Shown: positions 50,199-62,330 of the stretch, one piece after another | Layout of the letters: each line of letters opens with the position of its first letter | Position numbering within the stretch: position 1 is the stretch's first letter | NCBI RefSeq assembly: GCF_000427445.1 | Contig: NZ_KE386496.1 | Location: 3,450,004 to 3,514,003 of the forward strand | From: Methylocapsa acidiphila B2 | GTDB taxonomy: Bacteria > Pseudomonadota > Alphaproteobacteria > Rhizobiales > Beijerinckiaceae | DNA length: 64,000 bases | Direction: 5' to 3' | Translations under genes and position numbers: made by a program | The notes under the pieces: model-generated | What the model was told of the DNA's origin: nothing | Database searches by the model: none | The model's input: the letters and a program-made list of their open reading frames with translations, nothing else

Positions 50199-51686
50199 AT
50201 GAAACCCATGGACATCGACCAAGCCAGTCTCGCGAAGCGCCGCGAAATTGTCGCCGCCTTGCGCAAGATCGTGCCTGGCGAGGGCGTGATCGAGAGTGAG
50301 ATCAGCCGAAGGCCCTATGAGAGCGACGCGCTCACCGCCTATCGCGCGCTGCCGTTGGTCGTCGTCCTTCCGGACAAGGTCGAGCAGGTCGAGGCGATTC
50401 TCGCCTATTGCCACGCTCAAAACGTGAAGGTCGTCGCGCGCGGGGCGGGAACCTCGCTTTCCGGCGGGGCCTTGCCGCTGGAGGATGGCGTCCTTCTCTC
50501 GATGATGAAATTCAATAAGGTGAAGGAGATCGACTTCGACAATCGCTTCGCCGTCGTCGAGCCGGGCGTCACCAATCTGGCCATCACCCGCGTCGTTGAA
50601 CATCGCGGCTTCTATTATGCGCCGGACCCGTCGTCGCAGATCGCCTGCTCGATCGGCGGCAATGTGGCCGAGAATTCGGGCGGCGTGCATTGCCTCAAAT
50701 ATGGCCTCACCACCAATAATGTGCTTGGGCTGGAGCTGGTGCTGATGACTGGCGAGCGCGTGCGGCTCGGCGGCCGCCATCTCGATCAGGCGGGCTATGA
50801 TCTGCTCGGCCTCGTCATTGGCTCGGAGGGCATGCTTGGCGTGGTGACCGAAGTCACGGTGCGGATTCTCCGCGCGCCGGAGACTGCCCGCGCGCTGCTG
50901 ATCGCCTTCGCCTCGAGCGAGGCGGCCGGCGCCTGCGTCGCCGATGTGATTGCGGCGGGCATCATTCCGGGCGGCATGGAGATGATGGACAGAGCCGCCG
51001 TCGCGGCGGTCGAGGATTTCGTCCATGCTGGCTATCCGCTCGACGCCGAGGCGGTCCTGATCATCGAGCTCGACGGGCCTGCGGTCGAGGTCGACCATCT
51101 CGTCGGCCTCGTCGAGGCTATCGCGCGCAAGCGAGGCGCGACGCAATGCCGAAGCTCGACCTCGGACGCCGAGCGCTTGGCCTTCTGGGCCGGCCGCAAG
51201 GCGGCCTTTCCGGCGGTCGGACGGCTGGCGCCGGATTATTTCTGCATGGACGGCACGATCCCGCGCAAGGAATTGCCGAACGTCCTCGCCGGCATGAGCG
51301 ATCTCTCGCAAAAGCACGGGCTGCGGGTGGTCAATGTCTTCCATGCCGGCGACGGCAATTTGCATCCGCTCATCCTCTACGACGCCAACAAGCCGGGCGA
51401 ACTTTTGCGCGCGGAAGAATTCGGCGCCGATATTTTACGTCTGTGCGTCAAGGTCGGCGGCGTGTTGACCGGCGAGCATGGCGTCGGGATCGAGAAGCGC
51501 GACCTGATGCCGGAAATGTTCAATGAGATCGATCTGAAGCAGCAGATCCGGGTCAAATGCGCTTTCGACGAGAAGCATTTGCTGAACCCCGGAAAAATGT
51601 TTCCAGTGTTGCATCGCTGCGCCGAGCTCGGCCAGATGCACGTGCATGGCGGCAAGCTGGCGTTTCCGGACATTCCGAGGTTTTAG
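50199..51686 (+). CDS. glcD: FAD-linked oxidase, glycolate oxidase subunit GlcD-like
   Basis: A 495-residue FAD-binding protein of the VAO/PCMH family. The FAD-binding domain covers about 40-220 (VVARGAGTSLSGGALP, SIGGNVAENSGGVHCLKYG), and the C-terminal cap has VNVFHAGDGNLHPLI and GVLTGEHGVG. It resembles GlcD and D-lactate dehydrogenases; glcE and glcF, its partners in glycolate oxidase, are not adjacent, so the exact substrate is uncertain. ATG 50199 has GAGGA at nine bases. Divergent from rpsB. Confidence 0.9.
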   Translation: MKPMDIDQASLAKRREIVAALRKIVPGEGVIESEISRRPYESDALTAYRALPLVVVLPDKVEQVEAILAYCHAQNVKVVARGAGTSLSGGALPLEDGVLLSMMKFNKVKEIDFDNRFAVVEPGVTNLAITRVVEHRGFYYAPDPSSQIACSIGGNVAENSGGVHCLKYGLTTNNVLGLELVLMTGERVRLGGRHLDQAGYDLLGLVIGSEGMLGVVTEVTVRILRAPETARALLIAFASSEAAGACVADVIAAGIIPGGMEMMDRAAVAAVEDFVHAGYPLDAEAVLIIELDGPAVEVDHLVGLVEAIARKRGATQCRSSTSDAERLAFWAGRKAAFPAVGRLAPDYFCMDGTIPRKELPNVLAGMSDLSQKHGLRVVNVFHAGDGNLHPLILYDANKPGELLRAEEFGADILRLCVKVGGVLTGEHGVGIEKRDLMPEMFNEIDLKQQIRVKCAFDEKHLLNPGKMFPVLHRCAELGQMHVHGGKLAFPDIPRF

Positions 51687-52083
51687 GCGGCGTCGCTGCT
51701 ATGGGCGATCCACAGGCATTCGCGGGCTTTCGCTGCGCGTCGCCGCGCGCCTTCATATCTCGAGCTTCAGATGTAAATTGTCTTCGATTCGCGCGAGAAC
51801 AGCGTGAAGTTGTGGCATCCCTGCCGTGAGCCGGGTTGCTTTTGGTCTTACTGATCTGTTGCGGCAATCGCGATGCGCGACGCTTCGACAACTTGTAGAC
51901 TCACTTGTAGTTTGCCCTGAGCGTCGCCGTGGGCTTAAACGGTGCAAAAGTAGCCGAGCCGGCGTTTTGCTCTGAGCCAATTTGTCGCGGCATGCGCGTG
52001 GCCGCAACAACTTGTGAAGAGCTGAGCGCACACCATTTCCTATGGCGTGAAGTCATGTGAACATTGCCGTATAGGAGGAAATT
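51687..52083. other. Intergenic region upstream of the microprotein gene
   Basis: A 397-base gap without a supportable gene. It must carry the promoter of the 50-residue microprotein gene at 52084, since glcD is far upstream and no other gene intervenes. No RNA gene was recognised. Confidence 0.35.
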
Positions 52084-52236
52084 GTGGCGGTGCAAGAGAC
52101 CACGAATTATCCCAAAGTTTCGCCGAAAGACAAAGCGAAGGACCCCGTCGCGCGTGCGATTTGGTGGGCCATGATGACGACGCGCTTCATCCTTCCAGGC
52201 TATATGCTGTGGATGTTCTACAGCGCGTTTGGTTGA
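52084..52236 (+). CDS. 50-residue single-span membrane microprotein
   Basis: A GTG start five bases behind a perfect AGGAGG begins a 50-residue frame ending in TGA at 52234. Residues 1-23 are polar and Lys-rich with a KVSPKDKAKDP segment. Residues 25-48 form one hydrophobic, aromatic- and Met-rich helix (ARAIWWAMMTTRFILPGYML). The C-terminus is short, so the N-terminus is probably cytoplasmic. A clear rho-independent terminator follows at 52295, making this a monocistronic unit. I do not recognise the family: it lacks the His of light-harvesting subunits and does not look like CydX or CcoQ. A small accessory subunit of a membrane complex is the best guess. Confidence 0.75.
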   Translation: MAVQETTNYPKVSPKDKAKDPVARAIWWAMMTTRFILPGYMLWMFYSAFG

Positions 52237-52294
52237 GCGCAGTAGGTAAGCTCAATCGCTACAGCCTATATGTTGCGGTGTGCTGAGCATCGGG

Positions 52295-52335
52295 CGTCCT
52301 CGTCGGGTTTGAGCGCCGGACGAGGACGTTTCTTT
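52295..52335 (+). terminator. Rho-independent terminator of the microprotein gene
   Basis: CGTCCTCGTC (52295-52304) pairs with GACGAGGACG (52319-52328), followed by TTTCTTT. This is a textbook intrinsic terminator, 58 bases after the stop codon at 52236. The remaining stretch to 52583 holds nothing else that can be supported. Confidence 0.85.
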
Positions 52336-52583
52336 GCCGCGCGGGTCGTTTTTGGCGCTATGCTTGGCGCGTCCCTCTCGTCAAACTCTCTGGCGTTGCA
52401 TCGGGGCGGGAAGCGGGAGGCGCGCTAGGTTTTCACTTTTGCTCATTCGGCTTTAAGCTTGGCGGAGGAAGGATTCTTGTCCTCCGCTCGGCGGAGCGCT
52501 ATTTGATCTGAGATAAGGAAGGCGGCGACGGACCCGCGGGGATCGTCGCAAGCCGAGCTTTTCATAGCATTGGGGGGCACAAG

Positions 52584-53210
52584 ATGATTTTAAGATCGCG
52601 CTCTTTGCTGCCGAGCTTCGGCCTGTTGGCGGCCGCGCTCGCCGGGTGCTCCACCAATTCATCCACGCCCGTGAGCATAGATTATCGCCAGATCGGCTTT
52701 TGCAACAGCTATGCGGCTTCGGGCGCGGTCCGCGCGGCGAAGCCTGGCGAGGTCTATGTGGTCTACAAGATCGACGCCGTCGATAACGCGAAGCGCAGCG
52801 CCGAATTCACGTTTTTTCCCACGCGCCTCTATATCGATCCGGTGGAATGGGGAGAAGCCAAGACGCTCAAGGCGGCGAAGCCCGGCGAGATGCAGGAGGC
52901 TTTCGCCTTGCGTGACCGCCGCCGCTTTGTTTCGAATGATGCGAGCTTCGCGCAAAGCGTCCATGTCGCCGCCCTGCAGGCGGGCGTCGTCGCTGGCGGC
53001 GCCAAAAAAACTCTCGGCGGTTACGCCATCGTCGCGACGCCGACAAGTTTCGAGGATCGCCCCGTCGAGCATGCCTTTAAGCTATCCTACGAGCCGCAGA
53101 CGGGCGAGGCCGTCGATCCGCCTGTGGTCATGAGCGACGCGGACGCGGGGAAGACCTCGTGGCCTCACCCGGAGAACTGCCAGGAGCTTCCGCTCGACCG
53201 CCTTCCCTAG
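52584..53210 (+). CDS. Hypothetical lipoprotein, 208 residues
   Basis: The N-terminus is a lipoprotein signal with LAGC at residues 19-22. The mature part has a Cys near residue 40 (IGFCNSY), strands with KPGEVYVVYKIDAV and FPTRLYIDP, and a C-terminal PENCQELP. No motif is recognised. GGGGGG lies shortly upstream of ATG 52584. Confidence 0.75.
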   Translation: MILRSRSLLPSFGLLAAALAGCSTNSSTPVSIDYRQIGFCNSYAASGAVRAAKPGEVYVVYKIDAVDNAKRSAEFTFFPTRLYIDPVEWGEAKTLKAAKPGEMQEAFALRDRRRFVSNDASFAQSVHVAALQAGVVAGGAKKTLGGYAIVATPTSFEDRPVEHAFKLSYEPQTGEAVDPPVVMSDADAGKTSWPHPENCQELPLDRLP

Positions 53211-53300
53211 GTCGCGTTCCTGCGTCCAGCGAGACGGCTTTTGCGGCGCCTGTAGCATATTCCCGAGCAGATCGAATAAGTCTATTCGGTTGAAAGCGCT

Positions 53301-54191
53301 CTACGCCGCCGAGCCGTCGCCCTTGGTCTTGTTCTTCGATTTCACCGGACTGGCGGCGCGCTCCATATCCGAGGCCGAGAGGTTGAGCGCCCGCTTCGCC
53401 TCCTTGAGAAGATCGGGATCTATGGGGCGCGGCTCCAGCGGTACGTCGGCGCCGAGCCGATCCGCGAGGATGCGAAGCGCCGCCACGCGGGCATAGGGCT
53501 TGTCGTTCGCCGGGATCAAGTGCCAGGGCGCGTATCTCGTGGACGTTTCGTCCATCATGTCGGCGATCGCCGTCTCGTAATCCGACCACCGGGCGCGATT
53601 GCGAAAATCCTCATAGGATAGTTTCCAGCGCTTCATCGGGTTGACGAGCCTGTCGCGGAAGCGGCGGAGCTGCTCCTCCGGCGTGATGTGCAGGAACAGC
53701 TTGGTGAGGCGAACCCCGGAATCGGTCAGCATGCGCTCGAATGAATTGATCTCGCGATAGGCCCGCCGCCATTCCTTTTCGGTCGCAAATCCCTCGACGC
53801 GCTCGACCAGCACGCGGCCATACCACGAGCGGTCGAAGACCACGATTTGCCCGTTCTGCGGCAGGCGTCGCCAGAAGCGCTGGAGATAATGCTGGGCGCG
53901 CTCATGCGCGTCCGGCGCCGCGATCGGATGCACCTTGAAGCTGCGCGGGTCGAGCGCCCATCCGAGCCGGCGCACCAGGCCGCCTTTGCCGGCGGTGTCC
54001 CACCCTTCGAGAACCAAGACGGCGCGCTCCGTGGTTCCGAGATAGGCTTGCTGGATGAGCTGAAGCACCTCTTGCAATGATGCGAGGCGCCGCTCGTAAT
54101 CCGCGAATTCCATTTTGGGATGATCGACGATCTCGCCGAGCCGGGGGCGGCCGGAGACGACGAATTTTTGCGGCGTCAGCGCTTGCGGCAT
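53301..54191 (-). CDS. ppk2: Polyphosphate kinase 2 (PPK2)
   Basis: A 296-residue P-loop kinase that moves phosphate between polyphosphate and nucleotides. Walker A is GWDTAGKGG (63-71) and Walker B is VVFDRSWYGR with Asp120; the lid segment KRWKLSYEDFRNR is present. Length fits one-domain PPK2 enzymes, but the subclass (ADP or AMP phosphorylating) cannot be settled by eye. No ppk1 or ppx lies nearby. Confidence 0.92.
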   Translation of the reverse strand: MPQALTPQKFVVSGRPRLGEIVDHPKMEFADYERRLASLQEVLQLIQQAYLGTTERAVLVLEGWDTAGKGGLVRRLGWALDPRSFKVHPIAAPDAHERAQHYLQRFWRRLPQNGQIVVFDRSWYGRVLVERVEGFATEKEWRRAYREINSFERMLTDSGVRLTKLFLHITPEEQLRRFRDRLVNPMKRWKLSYEDFRNRARWSDYETAIADMMDETSTRYAPWHLIPANDKPYARVAALRILADRLGADVPLEPRPIDPDLLKEAKRALNLSASDMERAASPVKSKNKTKGDGSAA

Positions 54192-54479
54192 GGCCTAAAT
54201 CGTTTGGGTCGTGATTCTTTTGGATAAGGCATCCAAAGCGTCAAGCATGATCGAGTATCGAAAGCGAGAGCGGGATTTCAAGCGAGAAACCGGATTCCAC
54301 GTTGTTCGCGTCCCGCTCTAGGACGCGCGCCGCTCCGGTTGTTCGTCCGACCAATCGGCATGCAGCATAGGCTCAAATATGAGTCTGTCGAGAAGATCCG
54401 CAAATGATGAATGCGCTCGCTGAGGAGCAAAGGCGGCCTTGGCGCGCGGCCGCAAGGGAGCGGCCTTAGCCTTGAAGGA

Positions 54480-55754
54480 CTAGCGCCGTCCTATGCGCGG
54501 ATTTGAGATGTAGCCGTCGGTCAACGTCTCGAGAAATGCGACGACGTCGTCGATCTCGGCGTCGTTCAGCGCGGGCGCATCGCCCGGCTTGCCGCCGAAG
54601 GGCGGCTCCATATTGACGTTGTCCCAATATTGCGGCGGCAGATCGTCGAATTTATCGATCGAGCCGTCGGCGCGGCGCGGATACCATTTCTCGGGCTTGA
54701 CGTCGCGCTCGACATAGAAGGCCACCGCTCCACGGAGATCGTGGATCACGCCATTATGGAAAAACGCTTTGCGCAGCGCGACATTGCGCAGGGTCGGCGC
54801 CTTGAACAACCCGCAATATTCTGGATGGTCCTTGAGATCTGTGCGCTCCGGACCACAGAGGCCGAGATCATAAAATGCTGGATCGGCGTTGGCGGCGATT
54901 TCCCTATTGCGCGGCAGGCCAAGCGCGACGAGTCCGTCGTCGGTGAAGCGCGGCCGCGTCGCGGTCTTTGGCGCAAGGCTGATATGGCAGCTCGCGCAAT
55001 TGCCCTTTTTCTCGTCGTTGAAGAGATCGAGCCCGCGCTTTTCCTGGTCGCTCAGCGCCGCCGCGCCGCCGAGATAGGCGTCATATTTGCTGCTGTAGGC
55101 GAAGAATTCCTGCGGCGTTTCCTGATAGATTTGCAGCGCCTTGACTGCAGCCTGCAACGCGGGGTGCGGCCCTTGCGGCATCCAGTCGGTCAGCGCCTTG
55201 CGCAGCGTCGCGCCGTAATTCGCCTCGATCAATGCGTTGAGGGCGGAGGCGTTTTTATTGGCCATTTCAAACGGGGAGAACAGCGGAATCAGCGCCTGCT
55301 GGCTGGCCGCGTCGACGCGACCATCCCAAGTGAGGCCGCCGGTCGGCCCGGCGTCGACGCCTCCGCCAGGACTTTCCTCCTCCGATTCATAGAAATGGCG
55401 ACTGAATGGGGGCGCGCCTTGCTTATAGCAAAGGCTCGGAGGCGCGCGCAGCCCTGGTCGGTCGAGATCGACGCCGCCGAGTTGGACGCTCGCCGCGTTC
55501 GCCGGCGAAAAGCCGCGAGAGGGATCATGGCAGGAGGCGCAGGACATTTTCCCGGATGCGGATAGCGCCGGATCGCGGAACATGCGACGGCCGAGAACGC
55601 GGAGCTTTTCGACTTGCCGATAAATGGTCGCGCGCGAAAAGGTGGGATCATCGGCGTCGCCGGGGTTCTGGCCCTCGAGAGCGAACGCGCCGGGCGCGAA
55701 GGTGAGGACCGCCGCCAACGCGCCTGCGACTTGAGCCGTCCGGAACCGCGCCAT
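54480..55754 (-). CDS. Di-haem cytochrome c peroxidase/MauG-family protein
   Basis: A 424-residue periplasmic protein with a signal peptide (ending AFA near residue 25) and two haem c motifs CASCH, at 72-76 and near residue 251. The overall pattern (YRQVEKLRVLGRRMFRDPALSASGKMSC, FMAPTLRNVALRKAFFHNG-like segment) is of the bacterial cytochrome c peroxidase/MauG superfamily. Whether it reduces peroxide or oxidises a protein or small substrate is not known. GGGGGTGAC precedes ATG 55754. Divergent from the phosphoesterase gene. Confidence 0.88.
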   Translation of the reverse strand: MARFRTAQVAGALAAVLTFAPGAFALEGQNPGDADDPTFSRATIYRQVEKLRVLGRRMFRDPALSASGKMSCASCHDPSRGFSPANAASVQLGGVDLDRPGLRAPPSLCYKQGAPPFSRHFYESEEESPGGGVDAGPTGGLTWDGRVDAASQQALIPLFSPFEMANKNASALNALIEANYGATLRKALTDWMPQGPHPALQAAVKALQIYQETPQEFFAYSSKYDAYLGGAAALSDQEKRGLDLFNDEKKGNCASCHISLAPKTATRPRFTDDGLVALGLPRNREIAANADPAFYDLGLCGPERTDLKDHPEYCGLFKAPTLRNVALRKAFFHNGVIHDLRGAVAFYVERDVKPEKWYPRRADGSIDKFDDLPPQYWDNVNMEPPFGGKPGDAPALNDAEIDDVVAFLETLTDGYISNPRIGRR

Positions 55755-55912
55755 TGTCACCCCCGCCAGTTCGGACCGCAAACGTCGGCGAAACTGCCCT
55801 TTCAGTATGACGAAAAAATAACGTTTGCCTGACGCATCCGCGTTTTCGTCGTGTGGTGCTGTCGCATTTCTGTTGTGGGCGGACCCTATTGGGTTGGCGT
55901 TTGGAATTCTTC

Positions 55913-55922
55913 GGGGGGGGGG
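55913..55922 (+). repeat. G10 homopolymer tract in the phosphoesterase ribosome-binding region
   Basis: Ten consecutive G lie immediately before TGGAG and the ATG at 55928. Tracts of this length are prone to slippage and this one sits where its length would change the spacing or pairing of the ribosome-binding site. Confidence 0.85.
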
Positions 55923-55927
55923 TGGAG

Positions 55928-57508
55928 ATGAGGCTTTATCGTTCAAGATGGGCGCTTGCGTCGGTCGCTGCCGGAGTGTTCGTGGGAACGGCGCATTCCG
56001 AGACTCTCACGGGGGCTCAAAGCGGGCATGAGCGCGGGGATCTCGCGAGAATCAAGCATGTCGTGGTGATTTACGCCGAAAACCGCAGCTTCAACAATCT
56101 CTACGGCCGCTTCCCGGGCGCGGACGGGCTGGCGAACGCCTTCGCGCAGTCGGCGTTCCGCGTGCAGAAGGACCGCAACGGCACGGTGCTCGCGGAGCTT
56201 CCGAAGATCTGGGGCGGGCTCACCGCGGCCGGCGTCGTTCCCGCCGTCACCGAGGCGCAGACCGAGCACATGCCGAACAAGCCGTTCGGCATAGACGACG
56301 ACAAGGGCTATAACCAATCCATCGCCGTGACCACGCGAGATCTGGTGCATCGCTTCTATAACAACCAGATGCAGATCAACAACGGCGCCAATGACCGCTT
56401 TGCGGCATGGGCCGATTCCGGCGGCCTGGTGATGGGCTACTACAGCTATGATTCCGACACGCTGCCTCTGTGGAGTTACGCTAAGCGCTTCACCCTCGCC
56501 GATCATTTCTTCATGGGCTCTTTCGGCGGGTCCTTCCTCAACCATCAATTTCTGATCTGCTCCTGTGCGCCCTACTATCCGCACGCCGACACCAGCGTCG
56601 CCAAAGGTTCGATCGCGGCCGTCAATCCCGATGGCGTCAGCCTCAAGATCGATCCGGCTTCCCCGGCCTCGGCGTTGAGCGGCCCGCCGAAATATGTCAA
56701 CGACGGCGCGCTGACGCCGGACTTCTACGCGGTCAACACAATGCAGCCGCCCTATCAGCCGAGCTCCGTCCCGCCGGCGACGGGGCAGGATCCGGCCTAC
56801 GCCAACCCGAATTCGGCGAGCGTGCTGCCGCCGCAAACGGCGCAGACCATTGGCGATTTGCTCAGCAACGCGGGCGTCACCTGGGCCTGGTACGGCGGCG
56901 CGTGGCAGGCCGCGCTTGACGGACAGAACGCCTCCCCGGTTCCAAACTTCCAATATCATCACCAGCCGTTCAACTATTTCGCCGCCTATGCGCCTGGCAC
57001 GGCGGCCAGAGCTGCGCATCTGCGCGATGGCGGCCTCGGAGGCGCAAAGTTGATCGCCGATATTGACGCGGGCGCGCTGCCCGAGGTGACGTTCTACAAG
57101 CCGCAAGGCAATCTCAACGAGCACCCCGGCTATGCCGATGTGGTCGACGGCGACGCCCATATCGCGAATGTTCTCGCCCATATCGAAAAGAGCAAGATCT
57201 GGAACGACGTGTTGGTGATCGTCACTTATGACGAAAACGGCGGCTTCTGGGATCATGTCTCGCCGCCGAAGGGCGACCGTTTCGGCCCCGGCACGCGCAT
57301 CCCGGCGCTTCTCGTGTCGCCCTATGCGGAGCAGGGCTATGTCGACCATACCGTCTACGACACCACCTCGGTGATCCGCTTTCTGACGCGGCGCTATAAT
57401 TTGCCTTTGCTTCCCGGCGTGTCCAGCCGCGACGCCGCCGTCAGGGCGCAGGGCGGTCAGCCAATCGGGGATCTCACCAACGCATTGATCTTCTTTAATC
57501 ATCACTAA
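55928..57508 (+). CDS. AcpA/phospholipase C-family phosphoesterase, secreted
   Basis: A 526-residue secreted enzyme of the phosphoesterase family that includes acid phosphatase AcpA and bacterial phospholipase C. A signal peptide ends near residue 24 (TAHS). The metal-site segments IKHVVVIYAENRSFNNLYG near the N-terminus and VIVTYDENGGFWDHVSPP near the C-terminus are diagnostic, with HFFMGSFGGSFLNHQFLICSC in between. The frame extends to 55853, but ATG 55928 starts the signal peptide behind the G10 tract. Likely role is phosphate release from organic esters. Confidence 0.9.
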   Translation: MRLYRSRWALASVAAGVFVGTAHSETLTGAQSGHERGDLARIKHVVVIYAENRSFNNLYGRFPGADGLANAFAQSAFRVQKDRNGTVLAELPKIWGGLTAAGVVPAVTEAQTEHMPNKPFGIDDDKGYNQSIAVTTRDLVHRFYNNQMQINNGANDRFAAWADSGGLVMGYYSYDSDTLPLWSYAKRFTLADHFFMGSFGGSFLNHQFLICSCAPYYPHADTSVAKGSIAAVNPDGVSLKIDPASPASALSGPPKYVNDGALTPDFYAVNTMQPPYQPSSVPPATGQDPAYANPNSASVLPPQTAQTIGDLLSNAGVTWAWYGGAWQAALDGQNASPVPNFQYHHQPFNYFAAYAPGTAARAAHLRDGGLGGAKLIADIDAGALPEVTFYKPQGNLNEHPGYADVVDGDAHIANVLAHIEKSKIWNDVLVIVTYDENGGFWDHVSPPKGDRFGPGTRIPALLVSPYAEQGYVDHTVYDTTSVIRFLTRRYNLPLLPGVSSRDAAVRAQGGQPIGDLTNALIFFNHH

Positions 57509-57511
57509 AGG

Positions 57512-57545
57512 CTGGCCGACCGAGGGGACTCGTTCGGTCGGCCAG
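57512..57545. terminator. 12-bp stem-loop between convergent genes
   Basis: CTGGCCGACCGA (57512-57523) and TCGGTCGGCCAG (57534-57545) pair perfectly around a ten-base loop, just after the phosphoesterase stop. No T-tract follows on the plus strand, but the position between the convergent phosphoesterase and GST genes fits a bidirectional terminator. Confidence 0.7.
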
Positions 57546-57785
57546 AAACTCGCTCCGCCTTCAAAAATATGCTCTGGGCGAAGCCCGTCGAGCGCTCCCG
57601 GTAGCTGATATCCGAAGGAGAATGGCCAACGCGGGTAGCGTGGCCCTTCTCAATGATGGAGCCGCCCTCGGGCGACCTCCGCGATCGTCGCCGACACTCA
57701 ATCGGTCGCAGGGCGCGAGCCCCCGCCGCTGGCGACAAGGAGCATGTTGACGAGCCAGCCCGCCTTGCAGTGGGTTCCGCTCAAT

Positions 57786-58388
57786 TCAAACGGCATCCGC
57801 CTCGATCGCCTTGGCGCGTTGCAGCGCGGGGCGGGCGAGGCAGCGGTCGACATAGGCGCGAAAGACCGGGCGCGTTGGAACGAGCTTGAAAATGTCGATC
57901 CCAAAATGAAGATCGAGGCCGATCATAACGTCGGCCGCCGTGAATTTTTCGCCGAGGAGCCACGGACCCGGTTGCACCGCGGCCTCGAGCACGTCGAAGA
58001 CGCGGTCGAAATCACCGAAGCTCGCCATCCGCGGATCAACGGCGACATTGGCGAATTTGGTCAGGAAAGCAGGCTCGATGCAGCCCGACGAAAAGAACAA
58101 CCATTGCAGATAACGTCCGCGCGCCGGATGGCCGCGCTGCGGCGAGAGGCCGGCGTCGGGATGGGCCTCCGCGACATAGGCGCAAATAGCCCCAGACTCC
58201 GCCACGGCAAGCGCGCCGTCGGTCAGGGCCGGAACCTTGGCCATGGGATTGATGGCGCGAAACTCCGCGCTTTTTTGCTCGCCGGCGGCGAGATCGATGC
58301 GCACGCGCTCATAAGGTGCGCCGGCCTCCTCGAGGACCCATAATGCGCGCAAGGACCGCGTGCGCGGCGCCCAGTATAGCTTGATCAT
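57786..58388 (-). CDS. Glutathione S-transferase
   Basis: A 200-residue cytosolic GST. The thioredoxin-like N-domain has KLYWAPRTRSLRALWVLEEAG with the catalytic Ser/Thr region, and NPMAKVPAL-x-DGALAVAESGAI binds glutathione. The all-helical C-domain includes GEKFTAADVMIGL. The electrophilic substrate is not predictable. It lies 28 bases downstream of dnaE on the same strand and may share its transcript. Confidence 0.92.
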   Translation of the reverse strand: MIKLYWAPRTRSLRALWVLEEAGAPYERVRIDLAAGEQKSAEFRAINPMAKVPALTDGALAVAESGAICAYVAEAHPDAGLSPQRGHPARGRYLQWLFFSSGCIEPAFLTKFANVAVDPRMASFGDFDRVFDVLEAAVQPGPWLLGEKFTAADVMIGLDLHFGIDIFKLVPTRPVFRAYVDRCLARPALQRAKAIEADAV

Positions 58389-58416
58389 CCGACCCTCCCG
58401 AAGGCTCCCGCCAAGT

Positions 58417-61959
<3,543 letters not shown>

Positions 61960-62330
61960 TGATGCGGATCCATCCGACTAGATCCATTTGCAGAACGAGG
62001 AAGGCCGGAATTAGATCTTCCGCCTGCATCCCGCGGCAAGTTAGAGCAATCGATAATGTTCGAACCCAAGCAAAGTCGCGCTCCGGAAAATGCTCCACAG
62101 GTTTTTGAAGGGCCGCTGCGCTCCACGGACGGCTATTTCGTCGCGGAGGCCTTTACGGGACGCCCCGCAGGCTCGTCCGCTCTCGTGAACCAAAAGGGAA
62201 ATGGCTTTCTATCGAGAGCGAAGGCCTTTTTCGTAATCCACTGAAATGATTTGTCAGCTTGACCGGCGTTTGCGAGAAAAACTATAAGCTCTTTTACCTA
62301 CGAGGATAAATATTTCCAAGTGTAGATTAG
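61960..62330. other. Intergenic region between dnaE and the SGNH-like gene
   Basis: A 371-base gap between divergent genes. It contains the CGGAAAATGCTC motif near 62086, the inverse of the motif near 35812. A 62-codon frame at 62056-62244 lacks a ribosome-binding site or known motif and is not called. Confidence 0.35.

Noticed and set aside
55943-57505. 520-codon minus-strand frame under the phosphoesterase gene
   Set aside because: The plus-strand protein has the diagnostic metal-site segments and a signal peptide; the antisense product has none.
62056-62244. 62-codon ORF between dnaE and the SGNH-like gene
   Set aside because: No ribosome-binding site or recognised motif, and it lies in a divergent promoter region that contains a dispersed motif.
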